64,000 nucleotides of DNA from an uncultured Lachnospiraceae bacterium. GTDB taxonomy: Bacteria; Bacillota; Clostridia; Lachnospirales; Lachnospiraceae. The stretch is taken from contig UQVK01000007.1 of assembly GCA_900544445.1 (NCBI GenBank), forward strand, positions 1-64,000. The letters are read 5' to 3'. This document shows, piece after piece, positions 25,796 through 34,305 of this stretch; the first letter of the stretch is position 1; each line of letters begins with the position of its first letter. Made by a program: the position numbers and the translations under genes. Below the pieces are notes generated by a model. It saw only the letters and a list, made by a program, of their open reading frames with translations, had not been told where the DNA came from and did no database searches.

Positions 25796-26980
25796 ATGGA
25801 TGAATTGCGCGCTCTTTTGCAGGAGAGCCTGAACGGAGGACTGTATCAGATGACGGCGGGAGGCCCCAGAAAAAAGGATGGGGACGTCCGTTTTAAGGTG
25901 AGGCCGGTCATGATCCGGGACAGGCTTCTTTTTCAGATGGAAACCTTTCGGGGAAATCAGGCTTTTCACAGAAATCTGAACGAAGAGGAGGCCTGCGAGG
26001 CCATCTGTGAAGCCATGACGGGCTTTCGTCAGCTTTCCATAAAAACGGAAGGCTTTGAAGCGGAGGCGATGGTGAGTAAAAAGGGAAAGGTGACGGTGCG
26101 GAAAAGAGAGCATGAAGCGGGGCATCAGAAGATCGCGCCGGAGGCCCTGCATCTGTCACATAACAGGAAGAAAAAATATATTCTGGAGGAAGGCCGTCCC
26201 GTTCCCTTCCTGATCGATCTGGGCGTTCAGACGCCGGACGGAAAAACGGTGAAGAGCAGATACGATAAATTCCGCCAGATCAATCGGTTTCTGGAATTTA
26301 TTGCCGATATTATGCCCATACTTCCAAAGGACAGGTGTGTGCGGATCATCGATTTCGGCTGCGGGAAAAGCTATCTGACCTTTGCCATGTACTATTATCT
26401 GCATGAGCTCTGCGGCCTGGATATCCGTGTGACCGGTCTGGATCTAAAGGCGGATGTGATCAGCCGCTGCAGCGGGCTCGCTGAGAAGTATGGCTATGAA
26501 AAGCTGGATTTTCAGCAGGGAGACATCGCAGACTTTGAAGGGGAGGACAGCGTGGATATGGTGGTGACGCTCCATGCCTGCGATACGGCGACGGATTATG
26601 CGCTGTATAAAGCGGTGAAGTGGAACGCCTCGGTGATACTTTCCGTCCCCTGCTGCCAGCATGAGGTAAACCGGCAGATCAGAAACGATATTCTTGCCCC
26701 GGCTCTGAAGTATGGCCTGATTAAGGAACGTCTGTCCGCGCTGGTGACGGATTCGGTGCGCGCCTGCCTTCTGGAGGAGAAGGGCTATGAAACGCAGATT
26801 CTGGAATTCATCGATATGGAGCACACGCCGAAGAATATTCTCATCCGTGCCGTGAAAAAGCAGGAGAAAAAAATGGGAGGCGGATGCAGAGAGACAGGCG
26901 TGAAGGAAATGACGGAATTTCTGCATGTAAACACCTGCCTGCAGAAGCTGTTTGAAGAAGGAAAACAGGAGCATTCATGA
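25796..26980 (+). CDS. SAM-dependent methyltransferase (Methyltransf_32-like)
   Basis: A 394-residue predicted class I methyltransferase. The N-terminal half (1-150) has no motif I can name; the catalytic part starts at about 184 with VRIIDFGCGKSYLTFAMYYY (SAM motif I), then VTGLDLKADVI, DFQQGDIADF, and MVVTLHACDTATDYAL, followed by ILSVPCCQHEVNRQ with a Cys pair. This arrangement fits the family often annotated as rRNA-cytosine-like or unknown methyltransferases. ATG 25796 follows AAAGGA; a TTG at 25775 is possible. Its stop overlaps the next start (ATGA). Confidence 0.85.
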   Translation: MDELRALLQESLNGGLYQMTAGGPRKKDGDVRFKVRPVMIRDRLLFQMETFRGNQAFHRNLNEEEACEAICEAMTGFRQLSIKTEGFEAEAMVSKKGKVTVRKREHEAGHQKIAPEALHLSHNRKKKYILEEGRPVPFLIDLGVQTPDGKTVKSRYDKFRQINRFLEFIADIMPILPKDRCVRIIDFGCGKSYLTFAMYYYLHELCGLDIRVTGLDLKADVISRCSGLAEKYGYEKLDFQQGDIADFEGEDSVDMVVTLHACDTATDYALYKAVKWNASVILSVPCCQHEVNRQIRNDILAPALKYGLIKERLSALVTDSVRACLLEEKGYETQILEFIDMEHTPKNILIRAVKKQEKKMGGGCRETGVKEMTEFLHVNTCLQKLFEEGKQEHS

Positions 26981-29505
26981 AAAGAACGATCATCAGATGC
27001 TGTGTGTGCGTGGTCACCTTCGTGGCGGCGCTGATCGTAAGCAGCATGCTGTTAAACAGAGGAAATACGGATATGACAGCGGATATGGAGCCTCCCCGGC
27101 TCCCGTCGGTCTATGTGGACGCAGGCGGACTGCGCGTCAATATGATGGACGGCTATCTCGGAGAAATGGAAGAGGAATACATGCGCGGAAGGCTTCTGCC
27201 CATCGGGGCAGACCGTAAAATCTCCATCGGGATTCTGACCTACGGCACGCAGGTGGACGCTCTGGCCTTTGAAGTGAGAAGCGCTGACGGGACAAGGCTG
27301 GTGGAGGATACACAGGTGTCCGCAATTACGGAGGAAGACGGTGTTCTGAAGGCGGATATTGTCCTGAAGGATCTGATCGATGAAGAAACGGAATACTGTG
27401 TGATTTTCAAGCTCACGCTGGAGGACGAACGGGAAGTCTCTTACTATATGCGGGTGATTCAGCAGGAGTCGTCCGGCATGCAGGAAAAGCTGGATTTTGT
27501 CGCTTCTTTCAGCGAGGATACCTTTGACGATGCTTCCTGCGCGGCGCTTGCCGTCTATATGGAGACGGATTCCAGTGAAGACAATTCCACACTGAGCCGG
27601 GTGACGATCCACAGCAGTCTGGATCAGCTTGGCTGGGGAAGTTTGGATGTGCGCCGGGAGACGGAACCGGTATTCACCATTCTGGACATGACCGGTCAGA
27701 CAGCATCGATCACGGTGGAGTATCTGGTGAGTTATACCAGATATGAGAGAGCGGTTCATGCGTTCGTGAAGGAGGTCTACCGGGTCCGTACCGGAACGGA
27801 ACGGATGTACCTGCTGGATTATGAACGTACCATGAGCGAATATTTTTCGGAGGACGCTTCCTCCTTTGTGGATGAAGAGGTGGTCCTGGGAATCCGGGAT
27901 ACGGATGTGGAGATGGCAGAGAGCGAGGGTGGAAATATCGTTGCCTTTGCCCAGAATGGTGTGCTGTACAGCCTGAACGTGACGGAAAACAGGATTGCGC
28001 GTCTGTTTTCCTTCCATGATACGGATAGTCTGGATGAGAGAGCCTTCCCGAACGACAGGAACTTTAAAATTCTTCAGGTGGACGAGGCGGGAAACGTCGT
28101 TTTCATGGTATACGGTTATATCAGCTCGGGACGCAGACAGGGCTATTGCGGCGCACAGGTCTATTTCTATGACGGCTCCGCGAATACGGTGGAGGAGCTG
28201 GCCTTCATTCCCAGCGGAAAGTCGCCGGAAATTCTGAAGGCGCAGATCGATCAGCTGGCCTACATCAATGGAAGATACGAGCTGTATCTGTTCCTGAACG
28301 ATCAGATTTTCTGTGTACATCTGGACAGTCAGACGGTGGACATTACGGCGGAAAATCTGAGCATGGACAGCTGCAGCGTTTCGGAAAGCAACCGGATGAT
28401 CGCCTGGCAGAGCGGAGAGCGATATGCGTCTGAATCCCTGATTCTGATGAATCTGAGCACGGGGGAGCGGACGGAGATTGCGGCAGGAAGCGGAAACTAT
28501 ATTCTTCCTCTGGGCTTCATGGGAGAGGATATCGTGTACGGAATCGCCAGACAGGGAGACGTGGCCCAGGATGATACGGGAGCCATGGTTTTTCCCATGT
28601 ATCAGATTCGGATCCAGGATGAAAGCGGAGAGATCTTGATGACCTATGAAAAAGAGGGATATTATGTGACCGGCTGTGAAATGAGAGGAAACCAGATCAT
28701 TCTGAGCCGTGTGGAGAGGGATGCACAGGGAGACTTCGCTGCGGCTGAAGATGATCAGATCGTGAGCAGCCAGACAGAAGCGCAGAGAACCAATACAATC
28801 ATCACGGTTCCTACGGAAAATGACGACAGGCTGACGGAAATTCAGATGAGGAACGGTGTGAAAACGGGCCAGCTGAAGGTTCTCACGCCTGGAGAAGTGC
28901 TTTATGAGGGCAGCAGACAGGTGGATATTCCGCCGTCCCAGGAAACCGTGGAGCTCTATTATGTGTATGATCCGGATGGAGAGGTTACCTTTGCGGCAAC
29001 GCCCGGAGAGGCCATAGAGCGCGCGGCGGAAAATGCCGGCTCAGTGACGGCAAGGGGCGGTTTCTATATCTGGAGGACAGAACGGCTTCACACGTCGAAC
29101 CAGATCATGGCCATTGAAGGAACAGCGGCCGATGAGGAGAGAAGCAGCCTTGAGGTATGCCTGGATGTGATTCTCACGTATGAGGGCGTGACGAGAAATA
29201 CAGGATATCTGATGGAGCAGGGAAAAACGGTGACGGAGATCCTGCAGGAAAATCTGGAGAACGTGCAGGTGCTGGATCTGACGGGATGCAGCCTGGAAAA
29301 TATTCTGTATTATCCGGACCGGGAAATCCCTGTGCTCGCCCTGCTGGAGGACGGCAATGCGGTTCTGATCACCGGATTTAATGAAAGAAATGTGGTTCTG
29401 ATGGATCCGCAGACCGGCCAGGTTTTCCGGATGGGACTGAACGACGCATCTGCCTGGTTTGAGGAGAACGGGAACATGTTCGTTTCCTATGTGGAAATGC
29501 AGTAA
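26977..29505 (+). CDS. Large membrane-anchored protein with propeller-like middle and C39-like end
   Basis: Not a named family. In 842 residues: one N-terminal membrane anchor (5-27), a beta-rich domain (45-270), a middle region (about 300-640) with WD/TolB-like strand repeats (GNIVAFAQNGVLYSLNV, NRMIAWQSGERYASESLILM, YILPLGFMGEDIVYGIA), and a C-terminal part (about 690-842) ending in PVLALLEDGNAVLITGFNER and VVLMDPQTGQVFRMGL. The last part resembles peptidase C39-like domains, but the usual Cys and the His of GHW are absent, so it should be inactive. Translationally coupled to the methyltransferase gene. Confidence 0.6.
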   Translation: MKRTIIRCCVCVVTFVAALIVSSMLLNRGNTDMTADMEPPRLPSVYVDAGGLRVNMMDGYLGEMEEEYMRGRLLPIGADRKISIGILTYGTQVDALAFEVRSADGTRLVEDTQVSAITEEDGVLKADIVLKDLIDEETEYCVIFKLTLEDEREVSYYMRVIQQESSGMQEKLDFVASFSEDTFDDASCAALAVYMETDSSEDNSTLSRVTIHSSLDQLGWGSLDVRRETEPVFTILDMTGQTASITVEYLVSYTRYERAVHAFVKEVYRVRTGTERMYLLDYERTMSEYFSEDASSFVDEEVVLGIRDTDVEMAESEGGNIVAFAQNGVLYSLNVTENRIARLFSFHDTDSLDERAFPNDRNFKILQVDEAGNVVFMVYGYISSGRRQGYCGAQVYFYDGSANTVEELAFIPSGKSPEILKAQIDQLAYINGRYELYLFLNDQIFCVHLDSQTVDITAENLSMDSCSVSESNRMIAWQSGERYASESLILMNLSTGERTEIAAGSGNYILPLGFMGEDIVYGIARQGDVAQDDTGAMVFPMYQIRIQDESGEILMTYEKEGYYVTGCEMRGNQIILSRVERDAQGDFAAAEDDQIVSSQTEAQRTNTIITVPTENDDRLTEIQMRNGVKTGQLKVLTPGEVLYEGSRQVDIPPSQETVELYYVYDPDGEVTFAATPGEAIERAAENAGSVTARGGFYIWRTERLHTSNQIMAIEGTAADEERSSLEVCLDVILTYEGVTRNTGYLMEQGKTVTEILQENLENVQVLDLTGCSLENILYYPDREIPVLALLEDGNAVLITGFNERNVVLMDPQTGQVFRMGLNDASAWFEENGNMFVSYVEMQ

Positions 29506-29548
29506 CATGGAAGGCTGCGCTGTTCAGAGCGTTCCTGCCGGAAGAAAA

Positions 29549-29603
29549 AGAGACTGCCGAAGCGAAGAGCGAAATGCTCCAAATGCTTTCGGCAGTCTTT
29601 TGC
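29549..29603. terminator. Bidirectional terminator
   Basis: AGACTGCCGAA and TTCGGCAGTCT form a strong stem flanked by A and T runs, between the convergent genes ending at 29505 and 29615. Confidence 0.85.
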
Positions 29604-29614
29604 CTGAGATTTTT

Positions 29615-30127
29615 TTAAAAGCTCTCCCGGAAAATCTGAGAGCGGTATTTATTTAACGTGAAGGCCAGCAGAAGGCCGAGAATTCCGCAGGAAATGATTT
29701 CCCCGGCGCCCACTGTCAGAAACGAAAGCCACAGCGGTCTGATTCCATAGGCATAACGCAGCACAAACGGAACGATGATTGTATTTGCGAGAATGGGAGG
29801 AAGTGGAGCAAGAAATACATTTCCTGGAAATATATTTTTGCTTCCTCTCAGCTTCCAGGTTCCCAGCGCGCCGATCAGGGTGGCAATGGAGCCGAAAATG
29901 ATGTCCGGAATGGCACAGCCCGTCAGGATGTTACTGACCAGACAGCCGATGAACAGTCCGGGGATTGCGGCGGGGGTAAAGAATGGAAGGATGGTAAGAG
30001 CTTCCGAGAAACGAACCTGAACCGAATAGTTCGCGAGTCCAAAGGCGTTGGCGATAAAGGTAAGCACAACGTAGAGAGCGGCGATCATCGCCGCCTGGGT
30101 CAACAGGTGGATGTTTTTCTTCTTCAT
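29615..30127 (-). CDS. queT: Queuosine precursor ECF transporter S component QueT
   Basis: Substrate-binding membrane subunit of an energy-coupling factor transporter for a queuosine precursor. The 170-residue protein has about five or six membrane helices and the S-component N-terminus KKNIHLLTQAAMIAALYVVL with the AxxxA-type interface, then YSVQVRFSEALTILPFF, GLFIGCLVSNILTG. The preQ1 riboswitch directly upstream confirms the substrate class. The shared ECF ATPases are not in the window. Confidence 0.93.
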   Translation of the reverse strand: MKKKNIHLLTQAAMIAALYVVLTFIANAFGLANYSVQVRFSEALTILPFFTPAAIPGLFIGCLVSNILTGCAIPDIIFGSIATLIGALGTWKLRGSKNIFPGNVFLAPLPPILANTIIVPFVLRYAYGIRPLWLSFLTVGAGEIISCGILGLLLAFTLNKYRSQIFRESF

Positions 30128-30135
30128 TTGTTTTT

Positions 30136-30180
30136 CTCCTTTAGTTTTGTTTTAGGTGAGGAAGGTCTCGAACTCACCGG
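30136..30180 (-). promoter_or_regulatory. preQ1-I riboswitch upstream of queT
   Basis: On the minus strand: stem GGTGAG...CTCACC with a 12-base loop (TTCGAGACCTTC) and the A-rich tail TAAAACAAAACTAA running into AGGAG. The stem, pyrimidine-rich loop and A-rich ACTAA tail that overlaps the Shine-Dalgarno are the marks of the preQ1 class I aptamer, which would hide the ribosome binding site when preQ1 is bound. Confidence 0.82.
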
Positions 30181-30225
30181 GATCATGCCAAAAACCCTGA
30201 TTCCATGGGCGTTTCCAGCTTTTCC

Positions 30226-30253
30226 AGTATATCAGGAAAAGGGGAATTGTCAA
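30226..30253 (-). promoter_or_regulatory. Promoter of queT
   Basis: On the minus strand a perfect TTGACA (30248-30253) and TATACT (30226-30231) with a 16-base spacer. Upstream, TGACTCAA occurs twice as a direct repeat four bases apart (about 30257-30277), a possible operator. Confidence 0.75.
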
Positions 30254-30344
30254 GGCCTGACTCAAAATTTGACTCAACTTCTGTGACGAACTGTTACAGA
30301 TAATGTTGATATTTGTCGGCCAGATATTGAAATGGGAACGGGAA

Positions 30345-30436
30345 CGTGCTAATATAATCATATAAAAGATGTCATATCTCTGGATGCGTTCCGACCCGAC
30401 TGGAGAGGAATGTGCTGATATTATTATATAAAAGGT
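30345..30436 (+). repeat. Direct repeat with promoter-like core
   Basis: GTGCTAATATAATCATATAA (from about 30347) and GTGCTGATATTATTATATAA (from about 30412) are near-copies 65 bases apart, each continuing AAAG-TG. Both contain -10-like boxes. The second lies just ahead of the predicted antitoxin RNA. Confidence 0.6.
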
Positions 30437-30520
30437 GCTACCGATAGACGGTTGCCCTGATTAAAAGATTAGAAGAAATAACCGCCAATCTTTGCTAGGG
30501 ACTGGGCGGTTATTTCTTTG
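30437..30520 (+). ncRNA. Candidate antitoxin RNA of a type I toxin-antitoxin pair
   Basis: A plus-strand RNA starting after the second promoter-like repeat (GATATTATTATATAAAAGG) would run through GGTGCTACCGATAGACGGTT and end at the terminator shared with the toxin gene, overlapping the toxin mRNA 3' end in antisense. This is the layout of TxpA/RatA-type pairs. The start point is inferred. Confidence 0.55.
30473..30520. terminator. Bidirectional terminator shared by toxin and antitoxin
   Basis: AAGAAATAACCGCC and GGCGGTTATTTCTT are a perfect 14-bp inverted repeat with an 18-base loop; A and T runs at both ends serve both strands. Confidence 0.85.
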
Positions 30521-30599
30521 CGTCTATATAAGCTATCAGGATGGGGATGACGATTCCAAGAATCATCAAAACCAGCGATAACAGCTCGAAGTCGCTCAT
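30510..30599 (-). CDS. Small hydrophobic toxin-like peptide (holin-like, type I TA)
   Basis: A 29-residue peptide: short polar start MSDFELLSL, one membrane helix (VLMILGIVIPILIAYI) and a charged end DAKK. This is the plan of the holin-like toxins of Firmicute type I systems, which damage the membrane when overproduced. AGAGGGG lies six bases before the ATG at 30599. The stop is inside the left arm of the bidirectional terminator, so an antisense RNA from the other strand would cover its 3' end. Function is inferred from size, form and layout. Confidence 0.7.
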   Translation of the reverse strand: MSDFELLSLVLMILGIVIPILIAYIDAKK

Positions 30600-30682
30600 A
30601 TCCATCCCCTCTTTCGTACTGGATTCCCGGAGACCGGGTTTCTATGTAATCAGAGGGTTCAGTCCCTATGTAAGAGGGCAAT

Positions 30683-30723
30683 AAAAAGGGGGCTGAGAAA
30701 TTATTTTTTCTACGGCCCCCTCT
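30683..30723 (-). terminator. Terminator of prs
   Basis: On the minus strand GAGGGGGCCG pairs with CAGCCCCCTT across an A/T-rich loop and is followed by five T. Confidence 0.8.
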
Positions 30724-30733
30724 GTTTATAGGC

Positions 30734-31912
30734 TTAAAGCTTTCCGCTCCGATATTTCATGAGAAGCTTCTGAATCTTTTCATTAGGGTTCAGCAGGTCG
30801 CTGATGGAGGTATCATGGTTCAGCGTATCGATCAGGTACGCCACATATTTGCTCATGCTGCAGTTGACATACCATTCACGTTCCAGCAGTTCCGCCGGCT
30901 GATAGATCAGATTGGTGGTCAGCACGCGGTCGATGATGCCTTCCTTGTAGGCCTGGTCAAAGCTGTCCAGTCCGTTGGTGAACAGACCGAAGGTGGCGCA
31001 GACAAAGATCTTGCGGGCCTTTCTCTTTTTCAGGGCAGCGGCAACCTCACGCACGCTTTCACCGGAGGAAATCATGTCGTCGATAATGAGCATGTCCTTG
31101 CCCTCCACGTCAGAGCCGAGGAACTCATGGGCGACGATGGGGTTGCGTCCGTTGACGATGCGGGTATAATCGCGTCTCTTATAGAACATGCCCATGTCCA
31201 GCCCGAGCACGTTGGCGATGTAGATGGCACGGCTCATGCCGCCCTCATCGGGGCTGATGACCATCATGTGGTCGGCGTCGATGATGAGGTCGTTCTGGTT
31301 GCGCAGCAGGTTCTTGATGAACTGATAGGCGGGCTGTACGGTTTCAAAGCCATGCAACGGAATCGCGTTCTGAACTCTGGGATCATGGGCGTCGAAGGTG
31401 ATGATGTTTTCCACGCCCATGTGTACCAGCTCCTGCAGAGCGATGGCGCAGTCAAGGGATTCTCTGCTGGAGCGCTTATGCTGTCTGCCCTCATAGAGAT
31501 ATGGCATGATCACGTTGATCCTGCGGGCCTTTCCGCCGACAGCGGAGATGATGCGCTTCAGATCCTGATAATGATCGTCCGGCGACATGTGATTCTCTTT
31601 GCCGAAAAGGGAATAGGTCAGGCTGTGGTTCACTACATCAACGAGAAGGTAAAGATCCATTCCGCGGACGGACTCCTGAATGACGCCCTTTCCTTCGCCG
31701 GTTCCGAAACGGGGAACTTTGGTTTTCAGCAGATAGGAATCTCGCTGATAACCGGAGAAGGCAAGGCTGTTTTTATGCTCGCTTTCCCGTTCCCTGCGCC
31801 ATTTAACGAGATAGTGATCCACCTGCTCGCCAAGTGACTGGCAGCCCGCCAGGGGAATGATGCCGAGAGAGCCTGCGGGGATTGTTTCCAAGTTTCTTTT
31901 TTCTTCCGCCAT
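30734..31912 (-). CDS. prs: Ribose-phosphate pyrophosphokinase
   Basis: Makes PRPP from ribose 5-phosphate and ATP for nucleotide, His and Trp synthesis. At 392 residues it is longer than the usual 315, with an N-terminal extension of about 80 residues, a form found in clostridia. Motifs: LKRIISAVGGKARRINVIMPYLYEGRQ, ENIITFDAHDPRVQNAIP (metal/ATP site), MVISPDEGGMSRA, and the PRPP loop DMLIIDDMISSGESV. The ATG at 31912 follows GAGGA. It is the third gene after the dnaD- and dnaI-like genes, eight bases from the latter. Confidence 0.93.
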   Translation of the reverse strand: MAEEKRNLETIPAGSLGIIPLAGCQSLGEQVDHYLVKWRRERESEHKNSLAFSGYQRDSYLLKTKVPRFGTGEGKGVIQESVRGMDLYLLVDVVNHSLTYSLFGKENHMSPDDHYQDLKRIISAVGGKARRINVIMPYLYEGRQHKRSSRESLDCAIALQELVHMGVENIITFDAHDPRVQNAIPLHGFETVQPAYQFIKNLLRNQNDLIIDADHMMVISPDEGGMSRAIYIANVLGLDMGMFYKRRDYTRIVNGRNPIVAHEFLGSDVEGKDMLIIDDMISSGESVREVAAALKKRKARKIFVCATFGLFTNGLDSFDQAYKEGIIDRVLTTNLIYQPAELLEREWYVNCSMSKYVAYLIDTLNHDTSISDLLNPNEKIQKLLMKYRSGKL

Positions 31913-31920
31913 GGGAGTCC

Positions 31921-32892
31921 TCACTTTCTGTTTGCTAATCTTTTTCTGTACATCCGGATGTCCGGGCCTGTGAGCTTGCAGAAGTCAAAACTGCTGGTGA
32001 TCCTGGAGAAGATCCTGTCCTGATACCGTTCCTTCAGCTCAGGGAGCGAAAGATTGGTGGAGATGATCATGCTCTTCTTCCGGATGATACGTTCGTTCAG
32101 CACGGTGAAGAGATGGGAGAGCGTAAAGGGCGTGCTCTGCTCCGTTCCGAGATCATCGATGACCAGCAGGTCACAGTTGTAGAGATCATTATATAAATAG
32201 TCCAGGGTATCCTGTCTCTTTATATCAAATGCATTGCGTGAGAGCGTGTCAAACAGCATGGAAGCGCTGAAATAAATCACGGAATGTCCGCTCTCGATTA
32301 CCTCCCGTGCGATACAGTTGCTCAGGAAGGTCTTGCCGGTTCCCACTGTTCCGTAAAAAAACAGATTCCGGCCCGATGAATCAAAGGAGGCGGCAAAATT
32401 CTGACATTTCTGTACTGCCGCACGGAAATCGGGGAGGCTGTCCTCGTCAAAATATTCATAGGAGAGGGTATCGAAATTTTCCTTCTGAAGGACTTCCTTC
32501 AGATTCGACTGCTGATAGAGCAGAGCGATTTCCGCCTGACGGAAGCAGTGACACTTCCGGCCGTCAACATATCCGGTATCATGGCAGTCCGGGCAGTCGT
32601 ATACCGGCTCCAGATAATCGTCCGGCAGTCCTGCCCTGCGCAGAAGCTCCTTTTTATCCCGGCTCAGCTGGTGAAGCTGTTCCTTTAAGACGGCAAGGGC
32701 ATTGGGATCTCCGTTCAGCATTTTCTTGCCCTGGGAGACGGAGAGCGTGGCCACGGATTCGTCCAGATGGCGGTAGCCCTTCACATTGGCATAGACAAAG
32801 TTGAGCCTGTCCTCTCTCAGGTGGCGGTTCTTCGTCTGCTTCTGCTCATATACCCTCATGATCGTATTATATTGCGTATTCGTTAAAGCCAC
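31921..32892 (-). CDS. DnaC/DnaI-like helicase loader ATPase
   Basis: AAA+ ATPase that loads the replicative helicase DnaB (5.0 kb). The 323-residue protein has an N-terminal helical part, a Cys-rich zinc-binding segment (CPDCHDTGYVDGRKCHCF), Walker A in FYGTVGTGKTFLSNCIA, Walker B in LLVIDDLGTE, and sensor/arginine-finger text (SMIISTNLSLPELKERYQDRIFSRI). It directly follows a DnaD-like gene, the usual pairing in clostridia. Confidence 0.93.
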   Translation of the reverse strand: MALTNTQYNTIMRVYEQKQTKNRHLREDRLNFVYANVKGYRHLDESVATLSVSQGKKMLNGDPNALAVLKEQLHQLSRDKKELLRRAGLPDDYLEPVYDCPDCHDTGYVDGRKCHCFRQAEIALLYQQSNLKEVLQKENFDTLSYEYFDEDSLPDFRAAVQKCQNFAASFDSSGRNLFFYGTVGTGKTFLSNCIAREVIESGHSVIYFSASMLFDTLSRNAFDIKRQDTLDYLYNDLYNCDLLVIDDLGTEQSTPFTLSHLFTVLNERIIRKKSMIISTNLSLPELKERYQDRIFSRITSSFDFCKLTGPDIRMYRKRLANRK

Positions 32893-32947
32893 GGCTGTTC
32901 TCCTTCAAATAAGACTCGCGCTCAGTCCGGCCGCCCGCAGGGAGCAT

Positions 32948-34024
32948 TCAGCTGTGCAGCAGCTCCTTTTCCAGGGCATCGTAATCGTAGCTGTTCTGCA
33001 TGAAGCGGTTGTACCGGTCGGCAGAGCGCTCTCTTGTCTGCCTCGCGGGCTTTTCCTTCTGGAAGCCCGCGTCCAGCCGTGCAATATCGGACAGATGGTG
33101 TACGCCGGATTCCTTCCAGGAGGAAAGAATCTTGTCCGCATATTCAAAACGGTGCCGGTCTGTGGCGAGAACGGTCCGCTCGCATGCTTCCATGATGATG
33201 GAAGGTTCAAAGCCGTATTCCTCCCTCCAGCGGCGGATGAATTCCGCTTCCCGTCTGGTGGGAGCGTTCGTCTTGCCGAGGGAATTCATGATGGTATAAA
33301 CGGTTCTGTCGTATCTGCCTGCCTGCCTTTCCGCTTCAGCGGGCGTGGTAACGCCGGCCTCTGCCCAGCTGATTGCCACCTTCTCCATGTAGCGGAAATC
33401 CTTCTTTCCGCGTTCCACGCAGTACTGAAGGAGATAATCGATCAGATCGTCGGAAAAATGAAGCCTGTCCGAGAAGAAAAGGATCGATTTAATATCGGAA
33501 GGACTGAGCGTCCTTCCCAGATACTGCTCCGCGATGAAAAGAAGCTGAGCGGTGGAATCCTTTTCCTGGAATGCCTTCAGATCGTCCAGTGAATAAGACG
33601 GCCGGGCATACGCCTCCTGGTCGGAAGACCTGCGGGATTCCGACGGGGACTTTTCTGCCGTTCTGCTTTCGGATACCGTCTTTTGGGGTACAGCCTTTTC
33701 AGAAGCGTTTCCCGAAACGGGACGGCTGCCGGTCAGATCAAGAAGCCGGATTCCGGTCAGATTTTTGGCTGCGTCATATTCCAGCAGGAGCACGCCGCAC
33801 TTTTCCCAGTACTTTAACGCGCGCATCACATCCTTTTCCGTATGGTTGAACACATCGGCGATTTCCGGGATATCCAGAGAACGCCCTGCACTCAGCATGC
33901 GCAGAAGGAACAGATATATTTTCAGCTGCGCGTCGTTGGCCTGCGGCATGAACTCATCGATAAAACGATTGGATACGATGGTAACGTCGGCGCAGCTGTC
34001 CTGATAGATTTTCAGACAGCTCAT
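32948..34024 (-). CDS. DnaD-domain primosomal protein
   Basis: Replication initiation/restart protein that remodels DNA and helps recruit the helicase loader. In 358 residues: N-terminal winged helix (about 15-85, YLFLLRMLSAGRSLDIPEIADVFNHTEKDVMRALKYWEKCGVL in part), a variable linker, and a DnaD-like domain (about 155-235: SPSDIKSILFFSDRLHFSDDLIDYLLQYCVERG), then a second helical repeat (PTRREAEFIRRWREEYGFEPSIIMEAC). The start MSCLKIYQDS follows AGGTGAG at short spacing; an earlier in-frame ATG (34075) would lie in the structured leader. First gene of the dnaD-dnaI-prs operon. Confidence 0.9.
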   Translation of the reverse strand: MSCLKIYQDSCADVTIVSNRFIDEFMPQANDAQLKIYLFLLRMLSAGRSLDIPEIADVFNHTEKDVMRALKYWEKCGVLLLEYDAAKNLTGIRLLDLTGSRPVSGNASEKAVPQKTVSESRTAEKSPSESRRSSDQEAYARPSYSLDDLKAFQEKDSTAQLLFIAEQYLGRTLSPSDIKSILFFSDRLHFSDDLIDYLLQYCVERGKKDFRYMEKVAISWAEAGVTTPAEAERQAGRYDRTVYTIMNSLGKTNAPTRREAEFIRRWREEYGFEPSIIMEACERTVLATDRHRFEYADKILSSWKESGVHHLSDIARLDAGFQKEKPARQTRERSADRYNRFMQNSYDYDALEKELLHS

Positions 34025-34060
34025 AATCTCACCTGTTTTCCGGTATGTACGTTTTTTTCG

Positions 34061-34202
34061 TTCAGAGCGGCGCACCTTCTTGTTCGGCTAAAAGCCGGAC
34101 AAGAAGCTGCGGACGTTCATCCGATGTGAAAACAGGAGCAAAAACATGCTTTTAAGCCGGGCTTAACGCCTGCTTTTGCTCCTGTTTTCACGCCGCTCTG
34201 AA
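34061..34202. repeat. Three-way-junction palindromic element in the dnaD leader
   Basis: TTCAGAGCGGCG (34061-34072) and CGCCGCTCTGAA (34191-34202) are perfect inverted repeats enclosing two long hairpins: CTTCTTGTTCGGCT/AGCCGGACAAGAAG (34076-34106, one G-U) and the perfect 18-bp GTGAAAACAGGAGCAAAA/TTTTGCTCCTGTTTTCAC (34126-34191), whose loop holds TTAAGCC G GGCTTAA. A TATAAT on the minus strand (34230-34235) would place the whole element in the dnaD transcript leader, ending 36 bases before the start codon. No T tract follows, so it is not a terminator. Confidence 0.8.
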
Positions 34203-34305
34203 TTGTTATCTCATATTTTAAGCAAGTGCATTATATCATACGCCTTCGGAAAAAGAAACCGTCATTTTGCTGAAAAAGCCCGCAGCTTCGGGCCATCCGG
34301 AAAAA

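Noticed and set aside
30469-30681. 70-codon minus-strand frame overlapping the toxin peptide
   Set aside because: Different frame from the toxin; spans the terminator and leader, and has no family features.
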